From: Bolinopsis microptera
Lineage: Eukaryota > Ctenophora > Tentaculata > Lobata > Bolinopsidae
Assembly (NCBI RefSeq): GCF_026151205.1
Contig: NC_087074.1
Location: forward strand, 11,947,182-12,011,181
Direction: 5' to 3'
Length of the DNA: 64,000 nt
Position numbers and translations under genes: made by a program. This document shows, piece by piece, positions 11,001 through 22,783 of the stretch. The first letter of the stretch is position 1. Each line of letters opens with the position of its first letter. Below the pieces are notes generated by a model. It worked only from the letters and a program-made list of their open reading frames with translations. It was not told the DNA's origin and did no database searches.

Positions 11001-14000
11001 CGCGAATACAAAGACTTTTTATGCGAGCGAAGCGAGCGGGCCACAGAAAACGAAAAAATTGAGAATGTAGGAAATTAAAATTTTTTTGGATATGGGAAAC
11101 TGCAAGCAACACGTGGAATAGAACAGTGATATGGAGGAAGTGATTACCATGAAAAGTTGTTACTCACCAATACAGTTATCACACATTGAGCAATGTGATG
11201 CACGTGGCGGCCTGAATATCTTACAAGTAAAGCAGTATTTCAACTTTACTGTTTCCCCGTTCACTTGGACATCTTTAGTTCGCGGTGGGTTGCGGAAATT
11301 CGCGGAACTTTGTGTTAAATCCACGTTATCTGGGAAGTAGGGTAACGGTTAAATATTATGACGGTAATATGCAAGTAATCAGTTCGTGAAATGCAAAAGA
11401 AATTACGAAAGCAATTAGAGTGTAATTGAAAGACAATTTATGTAATTCTTGGACCATGTCAACGCTTAACTTCGTGCATACAAGAAAACAAATCTTATTT
11501 TAGAGCAAAGCTTGGGACTCACTGTCAGCGCCGCGGTCGTTGAAGAGCGCCTCGTCCCCGGTGGCGCGCGGCAAGATGCCGGGATCTGAGAAGGATGTGC
11601 GGAAAAGGAAAAGAAGGGTGAAGGCTAGGAGAATTCCCGCTATGACAGGTATCATCCAGTGTATTCTAGCTGACAAAAACTCGGAGCTGAGGAGGGGGAA
11701 AGTGTGTAAATGTTATATATGGGCATCACGTGTAAGTGGTCGGTATTTTCATTATGTCGGGAGCAAAAAACATTGAGATACATATTTTGTTTTAGATGTC
11801 CTCGAAACATTTGCATGACGGTTACTAGAGTTATACACAAGTGTTATTATGTGATGTAATGGACAAGCTGTTAGCCGCCTGTTACTTGACACAGTGACTT
11901 TACCTAGAACAGACGTGTAGAAATTAGTGACGTAACTTATGTCAAAACTTGAAACACTATAACTTTCACACACTTGGTGATGAGTAACTAATTGAGTAAC
12001 TAATTGGCAACCAATTAGCAGCTACTAAGGGTGCAGCAGATGAAACCAATCAATACTTACAACAGACAACTACATACTAAGTACGTACAACGACACATAT
12101 CATTAGTTCAGGTACACTGTTCTCACTACACCAACTTGTCACTACTAAGAGTGTACGGGAGAGATATGATTGTAGTGCTAGTCTCCAGATATATCCACTA
12201 AATTTACACCATTTGAAGTTCTATCACCTGATTTACACGTGATTTACACGTGATTTACACGTGATTTACACGTGATTTACACGTGATTTGCACCTGATTT
12301 ACACGTGATTTACACGTGAAGTACTCATCTCTGATCAGGCTGCCCCTTCATATTATGTGGTACTAATTTACTAGATTAATTTGTCTGAACAGTTCAGGGC
12401 ACACGTGATTTACACGTAATAAACACAGCTACTGCTATTTCTTACAACACGATCAGTAAACACTGAGCACTTGAGCAGCGCCCGTACGTGTAGGAGAGTA
12501 TTATACCCGTTATTAGGGGACGATAAATAATAATGGAACTTAATTGTGGGGAATAAGTTTCATGAGGTTATTATTAAATATTGTGTTATTGAAAATAAAC
12601 CTTGCAACTTGTTTATAACATAATGTAAGTTGCTTATCATTGTACTAGCCAGTATAAGAGTTCATGTTACATGTCCCCGGGACACCACGTCCCACAACTT
12701 ACATATAATACACACAGTGTGTTGCAGCCCAGCTCTTTATATTGTTTTAGATAGTTATGGGGCTTTGTTTTCAGTTAGAAGTTCAGATGTAAACAACACT
12801 CAGATCTGGTGTTAAAAAACAAAAACACACGACGAATTCCAGTGTTTCACATTGTAGTGCCACTATTATAGCCTGGTGATTATCATTGTCACTGTTATAC
12901 ACAGCCTCCCTATCATTGCTAAGTAATTTGATGGGAGTGAAAATATTAAATAACACTTGAAAGAGAATACATTTATGATTGAATTTGAATTATAATCTGA
13001 TACTTTTTCAGTCGTAAATAATCTGCAACATTCTACAGTGTGTATTAAATTACGAGGCTTCGTGAGTTTACGACTTTCGGACATGCATTTGCCAAAAATA
13101 AAATTTATTGTTAAGATAAATTTACATCTAAAAAAACGTGCTGTGCCTCAATACTCTTATAACAAACTACACATTTTCTAAAACAATGCTATCTTACATG
13201 CCATATATAACTGTACTATACATTCTATACTTCCCAGTAGCTCACTTGACGAGCTTATACAATTTGCACACAGCAGCAAAAAAGAGATTTTCAAGTGTAC
13301 ACCAGAAATACACATTAAAATTGAAAACAGTGCTTTATAATACTCGAATACAGGGATTAAATGTACATTAAATGTATTGTTTGGATCAGCTTGCAGTACA
13401 CAATGACACGTGGCCTAAGAAAAGTAACATTGTACAATGTACAAAGCGAATTTATCTACTATATTATTATCATTGTACGCAAGATAATGGGCATACAATG
13501 TAAAAAGACAGACTAATTATACGTGAATATATCAATTGTGATCAGCTGTAACAATAGGTGTATCACTCTACGTACATAATGGTTCAGGCTGTACTCTTGT
13601 ACAGCCTGTTGAGATGTTGTATGATGTGATTTTAGCAGACGAGTTACAAGCTGCTAACAGTTCTATATTTAGAAAATTACCTTATCACCATATTCAAACC
13701 TGATATAAAATATTCTGAGGAATATAAACGTTTTTACGGTAGAGAATGTTAGGTATTTGTTAAGAAAAGATCTCCGACGCGGTCGAACGACCTGATATGT
13801 GCTACATAATATTGTGTAGTGTACTTGCGAATGTGCATTTCCCACTTCTTGATATAATGGAGAATACGGCAGCCAATCAGCTCAGTTCTCCACTAGCACG
13901 TGACAAGAAAGAACCAATCAGAGCAGAGCTCTACTTTCTGAGGGAGTGGAACGGGAATGAAAAGGACCAAAATAACGGTTTTATAAAATAACTCTTTATT

Positions 14001-17000
14001 AGATATTTTTAGAGAACTCTTAAAGCCGTAATGGAATCCATTACAAACTGCAACAAACTGAGGCTATCATTCTATTACATACAGAATAATAGCTCTGAGC
14101 TTGCAGCATGAGGATCTAGAACATGTGTCACGTCGTCACTTGATATTTCCTGTTTCCGGACGTTCCACAATTATAACAAACGTCACTACAAATTGGACGA
14201 GGGCTTAATTTTCAGTAATCTTAAATCTCATAATTTTACAGCCCACAGGATCAGTTTATGTTTAAATTCCAACTTTCCAGAAGATAACTAATACTGTCGA
14301 CTACTTACTGAGAGGTATTTAACCCAGGTAGGGTGGGGCTGCGGCCCGCGACAGTGGGAAGGCGGATTGAGGGGTGGGAGAGGTGGAGGGAAGTAGGGTG
14401 GGGGAGGCGGAGGGAAGGAAGGGTGCCGGTGGGAGAGGTGGAGGTGGACGGAGGGGTGGGAGAGGTGGAGGCGGAGGGGTGGGGGGAGTAGGGAGGGGTG
14501 GGGGAGGCGGTGGGATGGGTGGGTGAGGCGGAGGGAGGGGTAAGAGAGGTGGAGGCGGAGGGTAGGGAAAGCAATTAGCTGTTCTTTACCAACACATAGT
14601 TAAAGAGAAGAGACTGCGAATTAATAAGGTGACCTGGTTTCTAAACATCGGGTTGAAACAGTTAAATACAGTGGTAATGGTATTTAATTGAGCATTGCCA
14701 GAACAGTTAGATCGTAAAGCTAAATGTGCTGACTTAAATACTTCCTCAATGCCACATGCAGGTTCTATTGTAAAACCAGCGCATTGGGGTGCGATAAATT
14801 TAAGTGAACGACATTTAGGTGACATTGAGCCGTGCATATTCGCAAAATATTTCAACATCTTCTCGATCTGTAACCATAATATTATGTCAAGAAATTCGAG
14901 AACAATCTTTCGACTTAGCAGCTGTCAAAACAGTTGAAGGGTAGTTATAATAAGGTAGTATAAGGTAGTAACAATGTAGTATAAGGTACAGCTACAGCTC
15001 AGGGTGATCAAAAAGTCTGGCCGAGATTTACTTTTTGAATTATTCGAAAACGGTAGGTATAACTTTTCAAGTAAGATAAGGTAAGTCCCGGCCCCCGAAC
15101 CCCATAAATCCGTAACCTGATTGTCTCGCAGTTTATTTTTAGGCAAGAGAGTGAACATATATTTAAAAATAACGCTGAAAGATTTGTGCTGAATTTAACT
15201 TTAAAACAATATTCATTTACACACACCTTGTTTTAATGATTAATTAAATTACTGATGAATCTTACTTCGAAAACTTTCTAAATTTCTACAGTCGCTTACT
15301 CACTACCGTAATTACATTTTATGACTCTATGTTTAAGTAATGTGTAACCAAAGGAAAGGAGCTGAGGAAGTTTTAAACTTATTCATAACTATTTCGACTA
15401 CAAAAAATGTTCCAATTGATTCTATCGAATTAATGTGAGCTGTTTGATCATTATCTTACTATATATAAAGCGAGACGATATATATATATATATATCTGTG
15501 CCATTTTACTGACACCACGGCATCAACTTTAACGCAACTTTCCGCAAAAACCGTAAAAGATATACAACTGAAACTTTTTTGACTGGGTTAAATGCTTTAA
15601 TGGCCTTCAAATCAGCATGAAAAAATAAAAAATTGGCCAAGGAATAATAATTTTAGTGCCCAAAATTTGGACTCCCAAGTGGTGTCAAAAACGCGAATTA
15701 AATAGGTAATAATTATTTTAGTCTCTCGAGTCTTGACACCACTTTAGGGTTAGACGGGTTCCTGCTAGTCCGTATAACGCTTTAACCTTTATTTTTTGAA
15801 CACTTATTAGTTATTTGTTATAAACATTGTAAGAGTACGACTTTATTCCATAATCTCATACCGAATGACTCTTGTACGTAGCTAATAGGTATGTAGTGAT
15901 GCAATTTAGAGCGAGGGGTCAGAGTATAGGGAAGTTAAGATGTTTCACACTGCACTTCTAGAACTGGGTATTATGAGGAACACAGAAATAAAAAGTTATT
16001 AAATTAATTATACATTATCGAATGTTTGCTAATGCCATAATATTATATACAATAAAATATCAATCATAGTTACAATCCCAATAACACCCAGTCTTGTTCT
16101 ATGTCACGTTAATAAATAAGTCCATAATATTAATTATATCCTAAGTAAAACTTCTGATAATAGCACCAATATTTGTTAGCCGCCGGAGGAGATATCTTCT
16201 ACAACTTATCATTGTCAAAGTGAAAGGAGAGCTGCTTGAGGGTGATGGTGTTTTCTCCGCTGGTGTAGAGCTATGCTCTCTGCTTCAAATCTGCAAATTA
16301 TTTGAGTAGTCTCCGAGGCTCTTCTTCTATCTTCTTCATTTTCCTTCTATCAGCTCTCTCTTTGAGAGACCGATCTGGAGACACGAACACCTTCTTGATC
16401 TTAGCGCTATGTTTCAATGATTTTGCATATACTAAATCGGTCTTTACAACAAATTGAACTTCTTTCATTTTATGATCATGTCTTAGGATGGTGGGTTTCT
16501 GAGGCTTGATCATAGTGTTCTGATAAAATATTTGATTATTCCTCAGTTGCTCAATAGTCACCGCAGCTGACCTCATCACAGATCCACTTCCTCTCATGGC
16601 ATCTACAAGATTCAGAATAGAATGTGCCAGAACGTCTTTGTTAGCTTCTCTCAGTGATCCCATGTTCAGATCTGATAAACTGGTGTACCCCAATGATCCC
16701 AACATGATTTTCAGAACAGTCTCAAAGTTCTTTTCCAAGCTGTACAAGTTGTTGACATTGAAAGTCATGCTGTTCAATATTAGAATACGTACACTATCAA
16801 ATATACGAAAATGACGATAGAAACCCTTTGATTAACAAGCACAACGAAATAATAGAATTGAACTGAAATATTGATTGGTTTGCCTCTGCAAGCTGACTAC
16901 CTATCCGCTCCCTCATTCCTCTTCTCTTCCCATAAGGTCACCGGTTTGTTTGCCTAAAATACGGGCCCCATCCAGGGGAGAAAATGTTTCAACCTTCTTT

Positions 17001-20000
17001 TTACATACAATAAGAACCCTCAAAAGGCTAGTGCCAACGATATTATATCATGTAAGTACTCGTTATAGAACTTGAAGTACTGGTATTGCATCTTAGAAGC
17101 CCCACTTGGAGACAATAATCTATATAAAAATGTGCTAAGCTATGTAGAATAGTGCAGCAACATTCGTCTCGTTTATTAAAATGAGCAGTTAAACTGTGAT
17201 AAAACATCCTTGTAAACATTCCAACTACACGATACTAACAACGGCAACTTTTATTTATTATGTGATAATAAAATCTAGTAATTATTTTCCCTACAACATC
17301 ATGCATATTATATTCTCTTTAAGAAATTGCTCGTAGGATTTTATTGTGCTTAATTTTCAATTTTTATATTTATGCATGCGATACATCAGTACTGAAAAGT
17401 GCAGACTACAATCCAGATTCCATTTTAAAATACATAGTGCATATTATAACTATGATCACGTGACATACAAGTTGGAGTTACTCCAGCGGTTAATTTTATC
17501 AGGGTTACTATTAGTATCATTATATATAATAACGAAGTTCAGCATTGTTATGGAGTGGTGAAAGGTTACAATTTACATGCATTTACGTTATTACAACATT
17601 ACGTGCCTTGCTTCCCCACTAGTATCCACATTTTACATCACATAATATTATAATCAATTAAAATGTTATAAATTAGCTAAATAATTGAACTTACTCGAAC
17701 ACGAAGAACAGAACACAGACCCCAATGAGCAGAACTAGAGTTACGAAGAAGACGTTAATCTGCTTCGCCATTATAATTCGGCCTCCACAAAAGAAGCGAT
17801 TCTTTCCTGAAACGTAAGAAAGTTCGTTATAATCATGTAAAACGTTTACATTACGGTTTATAATATGGTTTAACGTTTAAATTACGGGTTACATTATATT
17901 TTACAGTACGTGTTATGTCTAAACAGTAAACAACGATAATATACATGCTTAGTAAGTGTGTATATTGTCATGACGGATATGTTTATCCGAGACCGATAAA
18001 ATATAAATCCTTGCATAAATGGTATCAGTATTACGACGAGCCATTTCTCTGCCATTTTGATACAGTTATGTAAAGAATTTATACTGTATATGGTGGTAGG
18101 AGTGATTTGTCCGGAAGTTTAAAGCACTATCTACGGAACTCTTAAGCTGACTGGTGACTAAGTGCTTGCAACATTCATAGGATTCATCATGATATAAAGT
18201 AACTACCATTTAACTTTTATCACATCCTGTAGTTCAGCATTATTATTAAGCCTAATAGCTGAGGGTCAACATATATATCTAAAAGTTGCAATATAATATG
18301 TTATATGTAATACGTATCTACTATATTAAATATTTACAGTAATGTGGATAGCATTCTCATGTCCAGAGAGCAGAAAGGAGCACATATTATTACACACAAT
18401 GATATATTAAAAACGGACATATCACAAAATTCGTACTTAAGACGGTGTTCAACAATATTATTGATGACTTGTATAAACATATAAGTTGATTTTATCAGAT
18501 GTTTACTTTTAAAGACCATGGCCAGTTTTGAGCTGAAAGTTTATACCTTATACGCAAAAATGATAACCAAACTTTTGAGAATATCTAAAAACACCTTGGT
18601 GCTGAATTTGATCTATTGAAATACCCTCACGTACTGTACTCGAGTCACCAAATAACATCAACTTTTTTCAACTTGTTCACAGCAAATGGGGAGCCAACTT
18701 TGAACAGCAAATGGGGAGACAACAAATCTAACTAAAAGAGTGGACCTCTATTGTACTGTTAGGTATGTGAGAGTCGGTGAAAAATAACATATATCTACAG
18801 AACCTGTAGGTGTTGTTTGGGTCGACTTATTAAAACATTTGACTGATCACAAATCAGGTAGGTTTCCATACTAGATTAAAATGATAAATTTCAGTACAAC
18901 TCTAGACCTAACTGCGTTATATATTGTAATTGCAGTTTTTACTAGTACTCTGAAGCGAGGGTAAGTTGTGGTGAAATTTAGCGCGTGTATTGAGTATGAC
19001 GTACAATTGAGTACTTACTAATTAGTCATTAAAATGTTAGATAGATTTTTCTTTATCTTCAAAGATATGCAGTCAAAGAGTCAAGCTTTTAAGTTAAATA
19101 TGTAAACCCATGTCCTATAATCATATTACATTCAATCGTCCATGATTGATTGTAAATATTTAACACGAATTTAAACTGAAATCTGAATCCCTCTTCTGAT
19201 ATTATTCGAGATACTAACACAACTAGTTCTACCCAGCTGAGTACTCCTGAGTACTGGTCACTGGTGGGTGCTACTGAGTACTGGTCACTGGTGGGTGCTA
19301 CTGAGTACTGGTCACTGGTGGGTGCTACTGAGTACTGGTCACTGGTGGGTGCTACTGAGTACTGGTCACTGGTGGGTGCTACTGAGTACTGGTCACTGGT
19401 GGGTGCTACTGAGTACTGGTCACTGGTGGGTGCTACTGAGTACTGGTCACTGGTGGGTGCTACTGAGTACTGGTCACTGGTGGGTGCTACTGAGTACTGG
19501 TCACTGGTGGGTGCTACTGAGTACTGGTCACTGGTGGGTGCTACTGAGTACTGGTCACTGGTGGGTGCTACTGAGTACTGGTCACTGGTGGGTGCTACTG
19601 AGTACTGGTCACTGGTGGGTGCTACTGAGTACTGGTCACTGGTGGGTGCTACTGAGTACTGGTCACTGGTGGGTGCTACTGAGTACTGGTCACTGGTGGG
19701 TGCTACTGAGTACTGTCACTGGTGAGTACTCCTGAGTACTGGTCACTGGTGGGTGCTACTGAGTACTGGTCACTGGTGGGTGCTACTGAGTACTGGTCAC
19801 TGGTGGGTGCTACTGAGTACTGGTCACTGGTGGGTGCTACTGAGTACTGGTCACTGGTGGGTGCTACTGAGTACTGGTCACTGGTGGGTGCTACTGAGTA
19901 CTGGTCACTGGTGGGTGCTACTGATATCTACGACAGTGTACAGTTTGGTCTAGTTAGATACTTGTAAGAAGTATGTGGAATAACGTACCAACGTGACGTA

Positions 20001-21264
20001 CTACCACTATACAAACACCACCATGTATATATTATACACAAACTACGCCTTGATTATCTCAATACAGGCGAGTGCAGTGTGCACATGGCCCGGTCAGTAT
20101 ACAGCTTGGCCAGTACATGTGGTCCGGTAAGTACATGTGGCCTGATCAGTACAGGGCCCGGTAAGTACATGTGGTCCGGTCAGTACAGGGTCCGGTAAGT
20201 ACATGTGGTCCGGTTAGTACAGGGTCCGGTAAGTACATGTGGCCTGATCAGTACAGGGTCCGGTAAGTACATGTGGCCTCATAAAGTACATTTCCTGGAA
20301 TGTCTCATAAAGCTACCTACATTCCTCCACCAACATTCCTCTCCCCTCTCATTAATAGCGCACCTGTCTCATTTAAACTCATTTACAAAGCCTCGCATCA
20401 CACAACTGGTTTGAGATATTAGAATGTGTATTGCAAGTAATGAACGTGCAATATTTCGGTGTTATTTTCGTGAGGTGCAAGATAATCAGAGCAGCCTGGC
20501 TAATTTACTAATTTCCACCCTCGTTAGGGGCACATAATAACCTGTAATGGGGCCAGCTTGGCCTTTTAATCACTTCCGCTATCTCATCATTTGGACCAAG
20601 TAGGTATAATCATCTAAACCGAGGAACGCTTAGAGATCTTTCAGAATCCTGACCCGAGATTAGCTTAACTCTAAAACTCTGGCATGTACCCAGGAATTTT
20701 GACGGGAACTTGCCACTAAGTAGACGGACAGCTACCATAACACACAGTTAGGGGGTTATGATCTCATGGGGTTCATGGCAAGAGGAATTTAGTAAAACCA
20801 TTATATAGCAGAGGATTGAGGGAAATTGTGGGATAGCAAAATCAAGCATAGTGGTAATAGTGGTAATAGTGGTAATAGTGGTAATACTGATAATACTGGT
20901 AATACTGATAGTGATAATGCTGGTAATACTGGTAATAGTGGTAATAGTGGTAATAGTGGTAATACTGGTAATAGTGGTAATACTGGTAATAGTGGTAACA
21001 AAGCTGTATTAATAAACTAGTGACACACCCGCATTATATTTGTTGAGACTGTCTATATCAGTATATCATACACACAGTTAAATCAGCTAAAAGGATTACA
21101 GTAGATACACTAAAAACTAACACGATGTGACCAGCTAGAGAGCTAATAGCTTAAAAAACAATAGTGGAATTTGAAGAAGCTCGACTTAAACTGTACATAC
21201 CATATTCGCTTTCAATTGGCTTCTTCTTAGAGAAGGAAGATTTCTTCGAGAAGAGAGGAAGCAT
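8028..21264 (-). CDS. ZDHHC14: ZDHHC14/18-like palmitoyltransferase (DHHC protein)
   Basis: Seven coding exons: 21264-21201, 17806-17695, 11686-11523, 11329-11168, 9185-9048, 8620-8463, 8252-8028. All junctions are GT-AG and in phase, giving 341 codons. The enzyme S-acylates cysteines of membrane-associated proteins at the Golgi or plasma membrane through the DHHC cysteine. Order of features: short basic N-terminus (MLPLFSKK), [11 protein letters not shown]1 ([19 protein letters not shown]), TM2 in exon 3, the [11 protein letters not shown] linker, the cysteine-rich domain ([20 protein letters not shown] then [17 protein letters not shown]), TM3, TM4, TTNEE (TTxE motif), and a PaCCT-like [14 protein letters not shown] ending in a charged tail. 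Zinc ligands and the catalytic Cys are intact. The subfamily is ZDHHC9/14/18; ZDHHC14 versus ZDHHC18 cannot be separated. Exon 1 is the least certain call and rests on phase and position. The final exon after 8028 was not found. Introns are up to 6 kb and full of repeats. Confidence 0.87.
10316..10938. mobile_element. hAT-type non-autonomous element (MITE) with 8-bp target duplication
   Basis: The ends are CAGGCACGTAGACAGG and the inverse of CAGGGACGTAGCCAGG, and both sides are flanked by the identical 8-mer TTCCGGGC (10308-10315 and 10939-10946). TIRs starting CAGG with an 8-bp duplication are the hallmark of the hAT superfamily. The 623-bp interior has no ORF and many G/C hairpins such as GGGGGCTTCGCCCCC-type runs. 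It lies in a ZDHHC intron. Confidence 0.85.
12229..12318. repeat. 11-bp tandem repeat (tgatttacacg)
   Basis: About eight units of tgatttacacg occur with one variant unit (tgatttgcacc). Further single copies occur near 12405. The array is in a ZDHHC intron and has no evident function. Confidence 0.85.
12319..14321. other. ZDHHC intron, no gene recognised
   Basis: AT-rich intronic DNA. The open frames at 13138-13371 and 13797-13991 are short and carry no family signature. Confidence 0.5.
14322..14575. repeat. G-rich GGTGGGGGAGGCGGAGG-type low-complexity tract
   Basis: About 250 bases on the + strand are almost free of C, built of GGGTGGG, GGAGG and GGCGGAGG runs. Many closely spaced G runs could form G-quadruplexes on the non-coding strand of the ZDHHC gene. 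The antisense open frame of Pro/Ser/Thr is a by-product of composition. Confidence 0.85.
15448..15768 (+). mobile_element. Helitron-like non-autonomous element, copy 1
   Basis: This 321-bp element is nearly identical to 52480-52802. Both start TC after an A (TCATTATCTTACTATATA) and end CTAG before a T, as Helitrons inserted between A and T do. A subterminal 12-bp perfect inverted repeat, AAGTGGTGTCAA and TTGACACCACTT, lies near the 3' end. An (AT)n run follows the 5' end. There is no ORF. The terminal short hairpin typical of Helitrons is not obvious, so the class is probable rather than proven. Confidence 0.65.
16298..16768 (-). CDS. Unrecognised intronless ORF nested in a ZDHHC intron
   Basis: The ORF has 156 codons from an ATG at 16768, with TAA at 16300-16298. 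It lies on the same strand as ZDHHC, in the intron between exons 2 and 3. The N-terminal part is leucine-rich and likely helical ([34 protein letters not shown]). The C-terminal third is strongly basic ([22 protein letters not shown]). Its [11 protein letters not shown] segment resembles a motif seen in ORF1-like products of invertebrate LINEs, but this is weak. The same frame continues past the stop with coding-like residues ([18 protein letters not shown]) after one more in-frame stop and ends near 16200. That pattern suggests a decaying retrocopy or ORF with premature stops. No tail or target duplication was found. Function unknown. Confidence 0.5.
   Translation of the reverse strand: MTFNVNNLYSLEKNFETVLKIMLGSLGYTSLSDLNMGSLREANKDVLAHSILNLVDAMRGSGSVMRSAAVTIEQLRNNQIFYQNTMIKPQKPTILRHDHKMKEVQFVVKTDLVYAKSLKHSAKIKKVFVSPDRSLKERADRRKMKKIEEEPRRLLK
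17807..19236. other. ZDHHC intron 1, no gene recognised
   Basis: AT-rich intronic sequence with no open frame showing family features. The open frame at 18334-18519 looks like chance. Confidence 0.5.
19237..19922. repeat. 27-bp minisatellite, about 25 nearly identical units
   Basis: The unit is actgagtactggtcactggt plus gggtgct. About 17 units run to 19709, followed by a small break (19710-19738) and about seven more units. The copies are essentially identical, which points to recent expansion or homogenisation. Because 27 is a multiple of three, two + frames stay open through the array; these are not taken as genes. The array is in ZDHHC intron 1. Confidence 0.95.
20080..20282. repeat. Imperfect tandem repeat of about 36 bp
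   Basis: Alternating blocks gtaagtacatgtggtccggt and cagtacagggtccg are repeated about five times with substitutions. Each carries GTAAGT on the + strand, antisense to ZDHHC, so they are not donors for that gene. Confidence 0.85.
20850..20999. repeat. 9-bp tandem repeat (ggtaatagt/ggtaatact)
   Basis: Sixteen or so units of ggtaatagt with ggtaatact and gataatgct variants. The open frames through it (Ser-Gly-Asn repeats on +, Leu-Pro repeats on -) follow from the period of nine. Confidence 0.9.
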
Positions 21265-22538
21265 CTCTTTTGATAGAAGCAATGAGTCACGGAGCCAGAT
21301 CCATTGAAAGTATGAGATTCTACTGATGTATTTAAGTGAAATGACTACTGTTTAAAAGGTTTGCTAGTTAACTATAAAGCTCAAATTCGTGAAGCTCACC
21401 AACTAAATTAAACACACAGCTCGATAACAAGATACCATTTAAACATAACAAAGGCCCCGAAACATCGTGGCAATGTGGTAGAAACTGAAGAAAGTCAGCA
21501 AACTGAACATGTCCTTAACAATAGTAAAATCCATCTCGTGGAATGTCCAGGTTAAGAACGCACGGAAAGCAGGCGGAGTGCGGCGGAGTGCTGACCTATA
21601 ATTGCTCATTTGGTCAGGTACAACCGCAGATACGTTGCTCCAGAGAGAAAGAGAGGAGGAGAGGAGAGAGAGCCAGATTAGGGCGGAAAGAGAGCTGGCG
21701 ATTGGGAGTTTGGTCCTGTGCCTGCTCAGAGACGGGAAGCTAATTATACCTGCAATAATGGACGTAATGATATGTTTCATATGCGGATATAAAGGATTCT
21801 GAAGATTCTGGGATGGCAGGGTGTTTCGTCAAAAATTAAATCTTTCAATAGACATTCAATGTTGAAATCAAATCGTCTTATTGGTTCCCGGTTAAACAAT
21901 TGAAAACCTTCTAAATGTTAAGTTGAACTCTGATATAAAATATCTCTCCTGCAGTTTTTTTAGAAATGCGTATCTATTATCACCGATGCACTCAACATGG
22001 CTTTTAGTTTGACCAGTTTTTTATCCGAGAGCGTTATCGCATTCATTCTGTATTTATGAGCGATAACGTAATTCATTTTTCTCAAAAAACGTTTATTCGA
22101 AATAAAGCGATGCTAAATTTAACATTTCTCAGAAAAACACAAATTTCATCTTGCTGGCTTTGCACGCTTATTTTGAATCTCATCCAACAAAGAAATTGTC
22201 AAAATTTTTCATAAATTGATAACATCGAAAACAACACGTGACTTAAACTATTTGGCAGTTCACTAAGCTTTGGAGGTTGGAGCGAATTTTAAAACCCAAG
22301 TTTTCAACATTCGAAAGTCGTCTTGAAAAGAAGAATAGAAGATTTATTCCACACTTCAAGAAAGTGTTATGAGAAGAAGTGGTATTGCAGTGTGTTAATT
22401 ATACCTTTATACTCAATACTGCACTGGACATCCACTTCTTAGATCTGAGATTTCCAGAATCTATAATAATTTGGTACAGTGAGGCGATATGCATAGAGAG
22501 GGGGCGCGGGCGGGGGGCTTGCAAGAGAATTTTAACTA
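21265..22538. other. ZDHHC upstream region, no gene recognised
   Basis: The region should include the ZDHHC 5' UTR and promoter. A GA-rich patch (agagagaaagaggagg) lies near 21645. No protein-coding family is recognised. The open frames at 21439-21802 overlap on both strands and look spurious. Confidence 0.45.
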
Positions 22539-22781
22539 CCTTACTCGGGAATATTATAACGGGTTAATTTATGACTGGGAAAATTAATGACTAGACCGGG
22601 AAAAATATGGCGGAATTTTCCAAAACCCACCAAGCATCAAAATGTATTACTATTAGTTTACCTTACTCGGGAACATTATAGCGGGTTAATTTATGACTGG
22701 GAAAATTAATGACCGGGAAAAATATGGCGGAATTTTCCAAAACCCACCACTTTATCCCAGTCATAATATTCCCGAGTAAGG
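22539..22781. mobile_element. Short TIR element flanked by TA (mariner-like MITE)
   Basis: The inverted ends CCTTACTCGGGAATATTAT (22539) and its complement (ending 22781) are each flanked by TA. The interior is a direct duplication of about 120 bp, the second half starting again with CCTTACTCGGGAA at 22662. TA flanks and a small size suit a Tc1/mariner-type MITE. There is no ORF. Confidence 0.65.
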
Positions 22782-22783
22782 TA

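Noticed and set aside
12229-12318. CRISPR-like array
   Set aside because: The units are contiguous 11-mers without spacers, in a eukaryotic intron.
14586-14937. Overlapping open frames on both strands in a ZDHHC intron
   Set aside because: Neither frame shows a domain or splice-compatible context. They are likely shadows of composition.
19264-19735. Two long + strand open frames of nine-residue repeats
   Set aside because: They arise because the 27-bp unit is a multiple of three and lacks stops in two frames. There is no start context or flanking coding signal.
20080-20282. Repeated GTAAGT as an array of splice donors
   Set aside because: The sites are on the strand opposite to the only gene here and no acceptor pattern accompanies them.
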